A DNA stretch of 64,000 bases from Methylobacterium sp. J-078 (GCF_022829285.1 NZ_JAKSYI010000081.1:24424-88423), one strand, 5' to 3'; numbered from the stretch's first letter, positions 46,691-56,380 are shown. The notes: a model not told the origin generated them from the letters alone. A program made the numbers and translations.

Positions 46691-47647
46691 TCAGTACCGA
46701 CCGACCGTTGCGGGTCGCGGCATCGGCCCCTCCGCCGGTCCGAGCCGGCGCACTCCGGCGCGCGGCTCCAGGTTGCTCGGCTGCTTCAGGTCCCAGACGA
46801 GGCCCAGGCGCTCGAGCCCCCGCAGCAGCCACCAGCCCGCATCGGCCTGGCCCGGCTCCGTGCCGAGGCGCGCCGAGTCCGGCCAGGCGTGGTGCGTGGC
46901 GTGCCAGGCCTCGCCGAAGGTGAGCCAGGCCGCGGCCGGCAGGTCGTGCCCCTGGACCGACTCGCCCTCGACCACCCAGCCCTGCGGGCCGTCACGGTGG
47001 GTGAGATGCACGACGAGCCAGTGCCCCGTCAGCGACACCGCGATGCGGACGGGAATGCCCCAGATCACCCACGCCCATCCGCCCACCGCGTAGAACAGCA
47101 CCGCCCAGGGCAGTTGCTGCAGCATCCAGGTCGCCTCCAGCCAGCGGAGAACCCGGTCCTCCCCGACCCGCCGCTCCAGGTGGAAGCGCGGCGGGTGCGC
47201 CAGGACGAGGCGCGCGTGCATCTGGAGGAGGGCGTCGCGCGGCATCGACAGCCGGTTGGCATGCAGGTCGTGGCAGGCCGCCTGCCGCTGCGCCCAGTCG
47301 CGCATGTCGTGCAGGCGGATCATCCCCACCGGCCCGGCCATGCCCACCAGCGTTCCGAGATAGATCAGCAGGTATTCGACCGAGGGCCTGGCCGAGAAGC
47401 TGCGATGGACGAGGAGCCGGTGCATTCCGACGGAATGCCCGGCGCACAGGGTGACGATTGTGGTGGCGGCGAACAGCGCCACGGCCCCCGGCGTGACGAG
47501 GACGGGCCCGAGGAGCAGGGCCGTGACCGCCATCCCGGTGATCCAGAGGGACTTGGCCGGCGCCCATTCCAGGTGCCCCTCCGTGGCGGAGGTGTCCGCC
47601 TCGGCGATCATCCGAAGGGTCGAAGTGCAGGGCGGTGCATCGGTCAC
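46691..47647 (-). CDS. fatty-acid desaturase, paralogue 2
   Basis: A 318-residue paralogue of the downstream gene with the same architecture: HSVGMHRLLVHRSF, the non-canonical second box RLHDMRDWAQRQAACHDLHAN, and GEAWHATHHAWPDSARLG. It begins TDAPPCTSTLRMIAEADTSATEG, parallel to the start of paralogue 1, which supports both start choices. It is the gene adjacent to the palindromic operator-like region and the divergent ArsR-type regulator. The two copies may differ in chain length or position specificity, which sequence alone cannot show. Confidence 0.86.
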   Translation of the reverse strand: MTDAPPCTSTLRMIAEADTSATEGHLEWAPAKSLWITGMAVTALLLGPVLVTPGAVALFAATTIVTLCAGHSVGMHRLLVHRSFSARPSVEYLLIYLGTLVGMAGPVGMIRLHDMRDWAQRQAACHDLHANRLSMPRDALLQMHARLVLAHPPRFHLERRVGEDRVLRWLEATWMLQQLPWAVLFYAVGGWAWVIWGIPVRIAVSLTGHWLVVHLTHRDGPQGWVVEGESVQGHDLPAAAWLTFGEAWHATHHAWPDSARLGTEPGQADAGWWLLRGLERLGLVWDLKQPSNLEPRAGVRRLGPAEGPMPRPATVGRY

Positions 47648-47663
47648 GACGGAATCTGCTTCG

Positions 47664-47728
47664 TTATTTAGGAAATAAACTAATCTCCAACGCCTCGGCG
47701 CTTGTCAATGGTTAGTTCATCGCCTAAC
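47664..47728. promoter_or_regulatory. palindromic operator-like region between desaturase and ArsR-type genes
   Basis: A perfect dyad TTATTT-AGG-AAATAA (47664-47678) is followed by AACTAA (47678-47683) and by GTTAG-N8-CTAAC (47711-47728). The region is unusually AT-rich for this genome. ArsR-type regulators bind such AT-rich dyads, so these are candidate operators for the divergent pair; the right dyad would cover the regulator's own first codons. Confidence 0.55.
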
Positions 47729-48088
47729 TCATCGGCCATGCAGCGCGTCTTCGAAGCCCTGTCCTCCTCCGTGCGCCGGAAGATCCTGGCCTATCTCGCC
47801 CATACCGAGCTCAGCGCGGGGGAGATCGCCGGGCGGTTCGCCATGTCGAAGCCCTCGATCTCGCAGCATCTCTCGGTGCTCGAATCGGCTGGGCTGATCG
47901 TGGGCGAGAAGCGCGGGCAGTTCGTGTTCTACCGGCAGGTGGAGGACAGCCTCCTCAACACCCTCAACGGCTTCGTGCAGGAGGCCTGCCCGGTCGGGCG
48001 GCCGCTCCGGCGCGAGAGCGCGGCCCTGGCGGAGGAGCGGCGGCGGGGTGAGCCGGAAGCTGGCGAGCCCGAGCCGCGACGGGGCTGA
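47708..48088 (+). CDS. ArsR-type (SdpR-like) transcriptional regulator
   Basis: A 126-residue winged-helix protein: MQRVFEALSSSVRRKILAYLAHTELSAGEIAGRFAMSKPSISQHLSVLESAGLI is the ArsR/SdpR helix-turn-helix, then VGEKRGQFVFYRQ the wing. It lacks the ELCVCDL metal site of ArsR/SmtB, so it is probably not a metal sensor. Start is uncertain: TTG 47702, ATG 47708 or ATG 47738; none has a good ribosome-binding site. It is divergent from the desaturase pair across 60 bp of AT-rich palindromes, suggesting control of membrane lipid desaturation. Confidence 0.82.
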   Translation: MVSSSPNSSAMQRVFEALSSSVRRKILAYLAHTELSAGEIAGRFAMSKPSISQHLSVLESAGLIVGEKRGQFVFYRQVEDSLLNTLNGFVQEACPVGRPLRRESAALAEERRRGEPEAGEPEPRRG

Positions 48089-48192
48089 GCCCGCCCGGCG
48101 ACGGTCTGGTGGCGACGGTTTGGTGGATTGCCCGGCGGCGGCGCCTGTGGTCTTGAGGCCGCCATATCCCTCGACCGCAAGGCCGTTTCCCC

Positions 48193-48771
48193 ATGCGTCG
48201 CACATTCCTGCCCATCCTCGCCTTCGTGGTCGGCCTCGTGGGGCTCTGCGTCGCCGCCTTCGTGGTGCTGATGCCGAAGCAGGAAGTGGGGACGAGCAGC
48301 GTCGGCGGCCCCTTCGCCCTGACCAACCAGGACGGGCAGCGCGTCACCGAGCGCGATTATGCGGGCCGGACGCACCTCGTGTTCTTCGGCTTCACGCACT
48401 GCCCCGACGTGTGCCCGACGACGCTGCAGCAGATCGGCGACGTGCTCCAGGCCCTCGGGCCGAAGGGCCGGGACACACGCGCGCTCTTCATCGCCGTCGA
48501 CCCGGAGCGCGACACGCCGGCCGCCCTCAAGACCTACCTGGCGAGCTTCGATCCGCGCATCGTCGGCCTGACCGGCTCGCCCGAGGAGGTGAACGCGGCG
48601 GTGAAGGCCTACCGGGCCTATGTCCGCAAGGTGCCGACCAAGGACGGCGACTACACCATGGAGCACACCGCCCTCGTCTACGTGATGAACGGCCAGAACC
48701 GCTTCCTCAACGCCCTGAACCTCGCCCGCCCGCCCGAAGCGGCGGCGGCCGAGCTCGCCAAGATGCTGTGA
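48193..48771 (+). CDS. SCO1/SenC-family copper chaperone
   Basis: A 192-residue thioredoxin-fold protein anchored by one N-terminal helix (residues 6-28) and facing the periplasm. The copper site is intact: CPDVCP at about residues 70-75 and the distant His in DYTMEHTALVYVMN. SCO1 proteins deliver copper to the CuA centre of cytochrome c oxidase. No oxidase gene is adjacent. Length and order are typical. Confidence 0.92.
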   Translation: MRRTFLPILAFVVGLVGLCVAAFVVLMPKQEVGTSSVGGPFALTNQDGQRVTERDYAGRTHLVFFGFTHCPDVCPTTLQQIGDVLQALGPKGRDTRALFIAVDPERDTPAALKTYLASFDPRIVGLTGSPEEVNAAVKAYRAYVRKVPTKDGDYTMEHTALVYVMNGQNRFLNALNLARPPEAAAAELAKML

Positions 48772-48830
48772 GCGCCCAACCCTGAAGACCACGGGAGGCG
48801 CCGCCTCCCGAAAGTGCCCCCGGAGCGACC

Positions 48831-49715
48831 ATGCCCGTCCTGTCGGCCTTTCCGATCACGCCCGCGAGCGCCGATGGCGCGGTCGATGTCGGCGCCCTGC
48901 GCGCCCTCCTGCACCCCCTGGTCGCGGCCGGCGTCGGGTCGATCGGGCTGCTGGGCAGCACCGGCACCTATGCGTTCCTGGCACGCGACCAGCGCCGCCG
49001 GGCCGTGGAGACCGCCGTGGACGCGGTGGCGGGCCGCGTGCCGCTCCTCGTCGGCATCGGCGCCCTGCGCACCGACGACGCGGTGCGGCTGGCCCAGGAC
49101 GCGAAGGGCGCCGGGGCCGAGGCCGGGCTTCTCGCGGCGATGTCCTACACGCCGCTGACCGAGGACGAGGTGTTCGCGCATTGCGAGACGGTGGCGCGGG
49201 AATCGGGTCTGCCGCTCTGCCTCTACGACAATCCCGGCACCACCCATTTCCGCTTCACCCCGGCCCTCGTCGGCCGCCTCGCCCGGGTACCGGGCATCGT
49301 CGCCATCAAGAGCCCGGCCCCGGAGCCGGCGGAGGTGGCGGGCCAGTTCGCGGCGTTGCGCGCCGCCGTGCCGGACGGGTTCTCCCTCGGCTACAGCGGC
49401 GACTGGAACGCGACCGAGGCGCTGCTGGCCGGCGGCGCGGCTTGGTACAGCGTCGCGGCCGGGCTGTTCCCGGAGCCCGCCGTGGCGATCGTCCGGGCGG
49501 TCGAGGCGGGGAACGCCGCCGAGGCGCGCCGCCTGAACGCCCGGCTGGACCCCCTCTGGGACCTGTTCCGGACCTATTCGAGCCTGCGGGTGATCTATGC
49601 CTGCGCCGAACTCCTCGGGCGCTGTCGGACGGCACCGCCGCGCCCGATCCTGCCGCTCGCCGGGGACGCGCGCCGGCGGGTCGCCGAGACGCTGACGGCA
49701 CTCGACCTGGCCTGA
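48831..49715 (+). CDS. dihydrodipicolinate synthase family protein
   Basis: A 294-residue class I aldolase-like TIM barrel. The Schiff-base Lys lies in GIVAIKSPAP and the catalytic Tyr in LCLYDNPGTTHF. GSIGLLGSTGTYAFLARDQRRRAV is the usual substrate loop but is GSTGTY rather than the GTTGE of true DapA, so a different keto-acid substrate is likely. It follows the SCO1 gene by 59 bp and is convergent with the glycosyltransferase (6 bp between stops). Confidence 0.85.
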   Translation: MPVLSAFPITPASADGAVDVGALRALLHPLVAAGVGSIGLLGSTGTYAFLARDQRRRAVETAVDAVAGRVPLLVGIGALRTDDAVRLAQDAKGAGAEAGLLAAMSYTPLTEDEVFAHCETVARESGLPLCLYDNPGTTHFRFTPALVGRLARVPGIVAIKSPAPEPAEVAGQFAALRAAVPDGFSLGYSGDWNATEALLAGGAAWYSVAAGLFPEPAVAIVRAVEAGNAAEARRLNARLDPLWDLFRTYSSLRVIYACAELLGRCRTAPPRPILPLAGDARRRVAETLTALDLA

Positions 49716-49721
49716 GGGCCC

Positions 49722-51566
49722 TCAGCCCACCCGCACGGCACCGCTGCGCGAGGTGCGCGCCAAGCCGTGCTCGGTCTTGTTCCAGCGGTTCGGCGCGCGG
49801 ACGAGCTCGATCAGGCCCGCCCAGGCGGCCAGACTCACCAGCAGGAAGTAGAGGGGCATCAGCGGCACGAAGGCGAGGCAGTCGAACCAGCCGCGGCGGA
49901 CGCAGCCCAGCGCCGCCGGCAGCAGCATCGCCAGGAGGCCGGAGACGAACAGCGTGATCGCCGAGCCCGTGGGCAGGCTCGCCCAGAAGCCGCCGGGGGC
50001 GGGCAGGCCGCTGAGGACGAAGTGGGTGAAGTCCCAGGCCGCCCGCCCCATCAGGAACGGGTAGGCGAGGGCGGAGATCACCGTGCCGGGCACCAGCGCC
50101 ACGGCGCAGAGCGTGCCCAGGGGGCCGAGTTGCCGGGCGGTCGTGCGGGGCGTGCGCGCATGGGTCAGGGTCGTCTGCAGGAACCCCTTCATCCAGCGGG
50201 TGCGCTGGTGCAGCCAGGGCCGGAGCGTGCGCGGCGCCTCCTCCAGGGTGTCGCTGGCCAAGTCCCCCACATGGTAGCCCGCCCGCGCGAGGCGGATGCC
50301 GAGGTCGGCATCCTCGGTGACGTTCCAGGCGTCCCAGCCATGGACCTCCCGCAGCGACGCGGTGCGGAAATGGGTGGAGGTGCCACCCAGGGGAACCGGC
50401 AATCGCCAGGAGGCCAGGGCCGGGACCAGCACGTCGAACAGGGCGGCGTACTCGATGGCGAAGCACCGGGTGAGGCGGCCATCCGCCATGTTGTCGATGA
50501 CGAGGCGGCCCTGGAGGCAGGCGGTGGTGCGGGAGGCGCGGGCAAAGCGCGTCGCGGCGGCGCGGAGCTGGCCCGGATCGGGCACGTCCTCGGCATCGTA
50601 GACCACGAGGCAGGCGCCCCGCGCCAGGGGCAGGGCGGCGTTGAGGGCGCGCGGCTTCGTGCGCGGCAGGCCCGCGGGCACGCGCACGATCTCGAACCGG
50701 GCGGGGAGGGCGGCGGCCTCCAGGGCGTCGGCGGTCTCGCGGTCGTCGGCCTCGATCACGAACTTGATGTCGAGCTTGGCCGCCGGATAGTCGAACCGCG
50801 CCAGGGCGGCGGCGAGGCGGGGCACCACACGCGCCTCGCGGTGGAGGGCGACCAGCACGGTGTAGACCGGCAGGGCCGCGTCTGCGAGCGGGCTGTCGAG
50901 CTTCGGCTCGGCCTCGACGCTGACGGCGGCGATCCGGAACGTCACCATGGCGAGGAAGGCGAGCTGCACCAGGGTCCAAGCCCCGATCAGCAGAGGGGCG
51001 GGGATGAGGGCGCCGGCCACGCCACCCGCCCCCAGCACGAGGGCGACGATGGCGAGGCGCGGCCCCTGCGAGCCCGGACCGAGGGCCCAGTCGGGGCGCC
51101 GAACCTGCAGCGTGTCGGCGGCGTAGGCGGCGATGCCGGAGGGGTTGGCGGCGAAGACCGCCGCGGACAGGGCGCGGGGCGTGGTGATGGCGGCCGCGTT
51201 GCCCTCCCGCAGGAGGGCCGCGATGGCGGCCCCGCGCGGCGCGCAGACGAAGGCGGCGGGGCCCGGCCGCGCCAGGGGGGCGAGCCCGGCCTCGAGGCTG
51301 CCGGGAAAGCGCGTGCCCTCGCCGAGGCGGAGATCGCCGGCCGCCAGGAACGGCACGCCGAGGGCGGCGGCGAGGGCGCGGTAATAGGCCTCCTCGCCGA
51401 TCCGGTCGGCCTGGATCAGGGTAGTGGCCGCGTCGCTGCCGCAGGCCCGCGCCAGGGCGGCGGCCTCGGCCAGCGCTGCGGGATCGAACCCCTGGCGGGC
51501 GAGGAAGCCGATCTCGGGCGGCAGCGCGCCGGCCGTGGCGGCGCGCGAGCTGACGAGGAACGACAC
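49722..51566 (-). CDS. GT2-family membrane glycosyltransferase with N-terminal GspE_N-like domain
   Basis: A 614-residue protein. Residues about 15-80 (IGFLARQGFDPAAL...GEEAYYRALAAALGVPFLA) resemble the N-terminal domain of type II secretion ATPases (GspE_N/MshEN). Two membrane helices follow (about 165-210), then a GT2 catalytic domain with VYDAEDVPDP, TEDADLGIRLARAGY and the HQRTRWMKGF (QxxRW) processive motif, then four helices. It is likely to build an extracellular polysaccharide. GTG 51566 has GGGAGG 9 nt upstream; a farther ATG at 51632 would overlap the divergent gene. Confidence 0.83.
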   Translation of the reverse strand: MSFLVSSRAATAGALPPEIGFLARQGFDPAALAEAAALARACGSDAATTLIQADRIGEEAYYRALAAALGVPFLAAGDLRLGEGTRFPGSLEAGLAPLARPGPAAFVCAPRGAAIAALLREGNAAAITTPRALSAAVFAANPSGIAAYAADTLQVRRPDWALGPGSQGPRLAIVALVLGAGGVAGALIPAPLLIGAWTLVQLAFLAMVTFRIAAVSVEAEPKLDSPLADAALPVYTVLVALHREARVVPRLAAALARFDYPAAKLDIKFVIEADDRETADALEAAALPARFEIVRVPAGLPRTKPRALNAALPLARGACLVVYDAEDVPDPGQLRAAATRFARASRTTACLQGRLVIDNMADGRLTRCFAIEYAALFDVLVPALASWRLPVPLGGTSTHFRTASLREVHGWDAWNVTEDADLGIRLARAGYHVGDLASDTLEEAPRTLRPWLHQRTRWMKGFLQTTLTHARTPRTTARQLGPLGTLCAVALVPGTVISALAYPFLMGRAAWDFTHFVLSGLPAPGGFWASLPTGSAITLFVSGLLAMLLPAALGCVRRGWFDCLAFVPLMPLYFLLVSLAAWAGLIELVRAPNRWNKTEHGLARTSRSGAVRVG

Positions 51567-51612
51567 CGCAGCCGGCCTCCCGATGGCCCGGGGATGTGCT
51601 AGGGGAGACGCC

Positions 51613-52533
51613 GTGAGCCAGACCGTTCCCATGCGCAACCCGCGCACCACCCCTGCAACTTCTCCGTTCATGCGCCCGATGGCAAGGCGAAGGTGCGGCC
51701 GGACCACCGCTTTCGTCGTCATGGCGGCCCTGTGCTGGGGGGGGCCGGCCGGGGCCCGGGCCGAGGGCGTAACGATTCCGAACTTCTGGAACCCGCGTGC
51801 CCGCCAGGAGCGCATGGAGACCCAGCCGAGTGCCCGCGCGATCCGCTTCCTCACGGACGACGAGTTCCCGCCCCTGCACTTCGCCGGGCCCGACGGCACG
51901 CCCACGGGCTTCTCGGTGGAACTCGCCCGCGCGGTCTGCGAGCGTCTGGCGATGGCCTGCACGGTGCAGGCCCGGCGCTTCGACACCCTGCTCGACGCCC
52001 TGGCCGACCGGCAGGGCGACGTCGTCGCCGCCGCGATTCCCCTGACGCCGGCCCTGCGGGCGCGCTTCCTCGCCACGCGGCCGTATTTCCGCTGGCCGGC
52101 GCGCTTCGCCGCCCGCACCGACAAGGGCCTGCCCGCCCCCTCCGCCGCCGCGCTCGCCGAGCGCAGCGTCGGCGTGGTGGGCGGCAGCGCCCACGCGGCC
52201 TACCTCAAGGCGTTCTTCCCCAAGGCGGCGGCCAAGGACTTCACCGATCTCGCCACCGCCGAGGGGGCCCTGCGCCGGGGCGAGGTCGACTACGTCTTCG
52301 CCGACGGCCTGAACCTCGCCCTCTGGATAGGCGGCGCCGAGGCCGCCAATTGCTGCGCCTTCACCGGGGGCGACTACCTGGAGAACCGCTACTTCGGCGA
52401 GGGCATCGGCCTCGTCACCCGCGCCGACGACGCGGCCCTGTCGCGGGCGCTCGACGACGCCCTTCAGCGTCTCTGGGACGAGGGGAAGTACGCCGAGCTG
52501 TACCTGCGGTTCTTCCCCGTGAGCCCGTTCTGA
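51613..52533 (+). CDS. periplasmic amino-acid-type solute-binding protein (SBP_bac_3)
   Basis: A 306-residue exported protein. A signal peptide (FVVMAALCWGGPAGARA) precedes an SBP_bac_3 domain: IRFLTDDEFPPLHFAGPDGTPTGFSVELARAV, then RPYFRWPARFAARTDKG and GEVDYVFADGLNLALWI. GTG 51613 follows GGGGAGA and is preferred over ATGs at 51631 and 51670. No permease or ATPase gene is nearby, so it is an orphan, possibly a sensor or a partner of a distant transporter. It is divergent from the glycosyltransferase by 46 bp. Confidence 0.84.
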   Translation: MSQTVPMRNPRTTPATSPFMRPMARRRCGRTTAFVVMAALCWGGPAGARAEGVTIPNFWNPRARQERMETQPSARAIRFLTDDEFPPLHFAGPDGTPTGFSVELARAVCERLAMACTVQARRFDTLLDALADRQGDVVAAAIPLTPALRARFLATRPYFRWPARFAARTDKGLPAPSAAALAERSVGVVGGSAHAAYLKAFFPKAAAKDFTDLATAEGALRRGEVDYVFADGLNLALWIGGAEAANCCAFTGGDYLENRYFGEGIGLVTRADDAALSRALDDALQRLWDEGKYAELYLRFFPVSPF

Positions 52534-52834
52534 CGGGAATTGGCGCTTCCTGCTCCGGATGCGCAGAGAGCGGGCGATCCGCGCTTCATGGTGCGGCCGC
52601 GCGGATCGCACGGTGCGACGAAGCCCGCTTCGTCACGGGGAGTGTCCGCAGCGGACGCCTCGAAACGCCGCCGCGAGCCACCTTCCGCGCCGGCGAGGCC
52701 TGCCGAGGGACGCTGCGCGTGGCGTAGGAAGACTCGGGAATTCCACGTCCAGGACCATGGCGCGCGCGTGCCGAACCTGCGATTGCTTTTCCGGACGCCG
52801 ATGCACGTCTTCCTTGCCAGGCACGACCCCGTCC
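52534..52834. other. intergenic stretch without recognisable gene
   Basis: About 300 bp between the SBP and TonB-like genes. Short open frames occur in several frames, but none has a supported start, domain or ribosome-binding site. No terminator with a U-tract was seen. Confidence 0.5.
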
Positions 52835-53215
52835 ATGCGCCATCTCATCCTTCTCGCCGCCTGCATCCTCCTCATGTCCGCAGCGGGCCGGCTCCAGGCG
52901 CGGGAGGGATTTGAACCGCGATTCCAAGGCGTAAGCCCGGACTATCAGCTGACCCTCGCACGGATCATCTATCGCCGCATGAGGAGCAGCGGATACCGCA
53001 CGCTCTCCGGCGGGGTGGCCACCGTCGTGTTCACGGTGGAGAGGAGCGGTACCGTTTCAGCCTCGACGATCAAGATGCCGTCCGGCTCGCCCTACATCGA
53101 TGCACTCGCCCTGGCGGCCGTGCGGGTGGGCTCGACATTTCCACCCTTTCCGCCTGACTTGAAGGCCGATCGGCTGACCGCCACTGTCCCGTTGCGCTTT
53201 CATTCGGGTCCTTGA
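52835..53215 (+). CDS. TonB C-terminal-domain-like exported protein
   Basis: A 126-residue protein with a signal peptide (LILLAACILLMSAAGRLQA). The rest is a TonB C-terminal-like fold: GVATVVFTVERSGTVSASTIKMPSGSPYIDALALAAVRVGSTFPPFP, where the G-x-v-x-v-x-F-t-v/r-s-G pattern and FPPFP turn are typical. It lacks the Pro-rich spanning region and membrane anchor of true TonB, so it is a periplasmic relative of unknown role. ATG 52835 is the first Met before the signal sequence. Confidence 0.8.
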   Translation: MRHLILLAACILLMSAAGRLQAREGFEPRFQGVSPDYQLTLARIIYRRMRSSGYRTLSGGVATVVFTVERSGTVSASTIKMPSGSPYIDALALAAVRVGSTFPPFPPDLKADRLTATVPLRFHSGP

Positions 53216-53291
53216 ACCGAGGTCCCGTCCACGGGGTGCCGCGCGGGAGGATTCCGGCCGACCCACATCCTCGAACGCCCTCGCGCACCCC

Positions 53292-54446
53292 TCAGGTGCG
53301 CAGCCGCCGGGCGCCGGCCGCGACGACGACGAGGAGGGCGGCCACCACGAGGAGGGCGAGCGTCAGGCTGGTGGCATGGGCGAAGAGCCCGATGGCGGCG
53401 GGGCCCGCGAGCACCCCGGCATAGCCGAGCGTGGTCACGGCCGGGATCGCGAGGGCGGCGGGCACCGCGTTCTGACGGCCGGCGGCGGTGAACAGCACCG
53501 GCACGATGTTGGCGCAGCCCGCCCCCACCAGGGCGTAGCCGAGGAGCGTCACCGGCCAGAGGGGCACGGCGATCGCGAGGCCGAGGCCGCCCGCCGCCAG
53601 GAGCGCACCCAGCACGACGATGCGGCGGCGCCCGATCCGGCGCACGAGGGCGTCGCCGGTGAGCCGGCCCACCGTCATCGTCAGCGAGAAGGCCGCGTAG
53701 CCGAGGCCGGCGCGAGCCGGATCGAGGCCGCGCTCCTGGATCAGGAAGACGCCGCTCCAGTCGAGGGCCGAGCCCTCAGTGAGGAAGACCACGAAGCACA
53801 GGAGCCCGATGCGGAGCACCGGCCCCCGCGGCCGGGCGAAGGCCGGGCCGTGCGACTCGCTCCCCAAGGCCGGCAGGATGCCGGGCAGGGCGGCGAGGAA
53901 GGCGGCCGCGATGGCGGCGACCACCGCCAGAGTGGCGGCCGAAGGCGTCAGGCCGAGGCTCAGGAGGGCGCTGAAGCCGGCCGCGCCCAGGATGCAGCCG
54001 AGGCTGTAGAGGCCGTGGAAACCCGACATCATCGGCCGTGCCGACCGGCGCTCCACCGCCACGGCCTGCAGGTTCATCAGGCAGTCGAGGAGGCCGAGAC
54101 CGATCCCGAGCCCAGTCAGGGCCGCGGCGAGGACGGGCAGGCCGGCGGCACGCGACAGGACCACCAGCGCCGCCCCGGTGACGAGCACGGCGGCGGCCAG
54201 GACGGGGCGGGTGCCGAAGCGCCCGGCGAGCGTCCCCGCCACCGGCATGGTGGCGAGCGACCCGATGCCGAGGCAGAGCAGGAGCAGCCCGAGGGTGGCG
54301 TCGTCGAGGCCCGCCCGCGCCTTCACGAGGGGCAGCAGGGGCGCCCAGGCCGCGACGCCGAAGCCGACGATGAGGAACAGGAGCCGGGTGGCGCGGATCT
54401 CGGGCGTGTCGGTGACGGACACGTGCGGGAGGACGGACGCGGTCAT
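53292..54446 (-). CDS. major facilitator superfamily transporter
   Basis: A 384-residue polytopic permease with about 12 helices. The N-terminal half includes GLDDATLGLLLLCLGIGSLATMPVAGTLAGRFGTRPVLAA, an MFS loop 2-3 motif, and the second half GYAAFSLTMTVGRLTGDALVRRIGRRRIV, its pseudo-repeat. It resembles the YfcJ/FucP-type sugar-efflux-like clade; the substrate is unknown. It is divergent from the LysRS gene over 260 bp with no strong operator seen. Confidence 0.88.
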   Translation of the reverse strand: MTASVLPHVSVTDTPEIRATRLLFLIVGFGVAAWAPLLPLVKARAGLDDATLGLLLLCLGIGSLATMPVAGTLAGRFGTRPVLAAAVLVTGAALVVLSRAAGLPVLAAALTGLGIGLGLLDCLMNLQAVAVERRSARPMMSGFHGLYSLGCILGAAGFSALLSLGLTPSAATLAVVAAIAAAFLAALPGILPALGSESHGPAFARPRGPVLRIGLLCFVVFLTEGSALDWSGVFLIQERGLDPARAGLGYAAFSLTMTVGRLTGDALVRRIGRRRIVVLGALLAAGGLGLAIAVPLWPVTLLGYALVGAGCANIVPVLFTAAGRQNAVPAALAIPAVTTLGYAGVLAGPAAIGLFAHATSLTLALLVVAALLVVVAAGARRLRT

Positions 54447-54706
54447 GGGGCCTTTCCTGCGCGATCCGTTCGGCCCCTGCGGGACGGCGGATCCGGGCTC
54501 CGCTCAGGCAGCCGGGCCGAGCGACGCGTGCTGTCTCGCAGGGAGACACGGCAGACGTATGAAGCCGGGGGCCGGGGGGCGGGGCGGCTGCCATGTCCCC
54601 GGCGCAGGGCGCTCGGCCTCACGTTGACCCTCCGGGACGCGCTCCCTACGGTGCCGCCGGTCTCGACCCATCACCCCCGACACTTCTTGCAGAACTGACG
54701 CTGTCC

Positions 54707-56380
54707 ATGCCGTCCCCGCTTCCCTCCGATCCCGATCTCATCGCGGCGGCCGCCACCGCTGCCGCCTGGCCCTTCGAGGAGGCGCGCAAGCTCGTGGCGC
54801 GGCTGGAGCGCCGGCCGAAATCGGAGGTCCTGTTCGAGACCGGCTACGGGCCCTCGGGGCTGCCGCATATCGGCACATTCGGCGAGGTCGCGCGAACCTC
54901 CATGGTGCGCTACGCCTTCCGGGTTCTCACCAACGACAGCGTGCCGACCCGGCTGATCGCGTTCTCGGACGACATGGACGGCCTGCGCAAGGTGCCGGAC
55001 AACGTGCCGAACAAGCCCCTGCTGATCGGCGCCCTGAACCAGCCGCTGACCCGGGTGCCGGACCCGTTCGGCACCCATGACAGCTTCGGCGCCCACAACA
55101 ACGCCGAATTGCGCCGCTTCCTCGACGCCTTCGGCTTCGACTACGAGTTCCGCTCGGCGACCGAGTGCTACCGCTCGGGCGTGTTCGACACGGCCCTGCT
55201 CACGGTGCTGGAGCGCTACGAGGCCGTGATGGCGATCATGCTGCCCTCGCTGCGCGCCGAGCGCTCGGCGAGCTACTCGCCGTTCCTGCCCATCCATCCG
55301 GTGACGGGCGAGGTGATGCAGGTCGCCATCGACGAGGTCCGGGTCTCGGCCGGCACCCTGGTCTGGCGCGACCCGAAGACCGGCGAGGGCTACGAGACCC
55401 CGGTGACGGGGGGCCATGCCAAGCTGCAGTGGAAGCCCGACTGGGCCATGCGCTGGGTGGCGCTGGGCATCGACTACGAGATGGCCGGCAAGGACCTCAT
55501 CGATTCCGTGAAGCTCTCAGGGGAAATCGCACGCGCGCTTGGGGGCGAGCCGCCGGAGGGCTTCAACTACGAGCTCTTCCTCGACAAGGACGGCAAGAAG
55601 ATCTCGAAGTCGAAGGGCAACGGCCTTTCGATCGACGACTGGCTGGTCTACGGCACCGCCGACAGCCTGGCGTTGTTCATGTACAACAAGCCGCGCGAGG
55701 CCAAGCGCCTGTTCGTGGAGATGATCCCGCGCCAGGTCGACGACTACCTCAGCTTCCTGGAGAAGTACCCGACCCAGGAGCCGGCCCAGAAGCTCGGCAA
55801 CCCGGTCTGGCATCTGCATGCCGGGCATCCGCCGGCGGCGGAAGCCGTCGGCAAGGGCGGCGCGCTCACCTTCGCCATGCTCCTCAACCTCGCGGCGGTG
55901 GCCAACACCGAGGATCCGGCGGTGCTGTGGGGCTTCATCCGCCGCTACGACCCGGATGTGGGACCGGAGAGCCACCCGGTGCTGGCCCGCCTCGTCGGCC
56001 ACGCGCTGGCCTATTTCCGCGATCTCGTGCGCCCCGCCAAGACCTACCGGGCCGCCACCGAGGCCGAGCGGGCGGCGCTGGAGGACCTCTCCGCGACGCT
56101 GGCCGCGCACGAGGGTTCCGTCGATCCGGAGGGGCTGCAGGCGGTGGTCTACGAGGTCGGGCGCCGTCACTTCCCCGACCTGTCGGGCAAGGCGAAGAGC
56201 CCGGACGGGCGCCCCGGCGTGTCGCAGGCCTGGTTCGGCACGATCTACAACGTGCTGTTCGGGGAAGCCCGCGGGCCCCGCTTCGGCTCGTTCATCGCCC
56301 TCTACGGCGTCGCCGAGACCCGGGCGCTGATCGGACAGGCCCTGTCGGGCGCCTTCCTGACCGAGGCGCCGGCCGCCTGA
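54707..56380 (+). CDS. lysK: class I lysyl-tRNA synthetase
   Basis: A 557-residue class I LysRS (Rossmann-fold, archaeal/alphaproteobacterial type). The HIGH motif is seen as [11 protein letters not shown] (PSGLPHIGT) and the KMSKS motif as [12 protein letters not shown]. It charges tRNA-Lys; most bacteria use the unrelated class II enzyme. ATG 54707 begins [25 protein letters not shown], the normal N-terminus. Two small hairpins follow the stop, and an sRNA gene on the other strand lies about 125 bp downstream. Confidence 0.95.
   Translation: MPSPLPSDPDLIAAAATAAAWPFEEARKLVARLERRPKSEVLFETGYGPSGLPHIGTFGEVARTSMVRYAFRVLTNDSVPTRLIAFSDDMDGLRKVPDNVPNKPLLIGALNQPLTRVPDPFGTHDSFGAHNNAELRRFLDAFGFDYEFRSATECYRSGVFDTALLTVLERYEAVMAIMLPSLRAERSASYSPFLPIHPVTGEVMQVAIDEVRVSAGTLVWRDPKTGEGYETPVTGGHAKLQWKPDWAMRWVALGIDYEMAGKDLIDSVKLSGEIARALGGEPPEGFNYELFLDKDGKKISKSKGNGLSIDDWLVYGTADSLALFMYNKPREAKRLFVEMIPRQVDDYLSFLEKYPTQEPAQKLGNPVWHLHAGHPPAAEAVGKGGALTFAMLLNLAAVANTEDPAVLWGFIRRYDPDVGPESHPVLARLVGHALAYFRDLVRPAKTYRAATEAERAALEDLSATLAAHEGSVDPEGLQAVVYEVGRRHFPDLSGKAKSPDGRPGVSQAWFGTIYNVLFGEARGPRFGSFIALYGVAETRALIGQALSGAFLTEAPAA

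Noticed and set aside
52895..52925. Sequence GGGATTTGAACCGCG resembling the reverse complement of a tRNA T-arm
   Set aside because: No acceptor stem or anticodon arm can be built around it, and it lies inside the TonB-like gene in a well-conserved frame.
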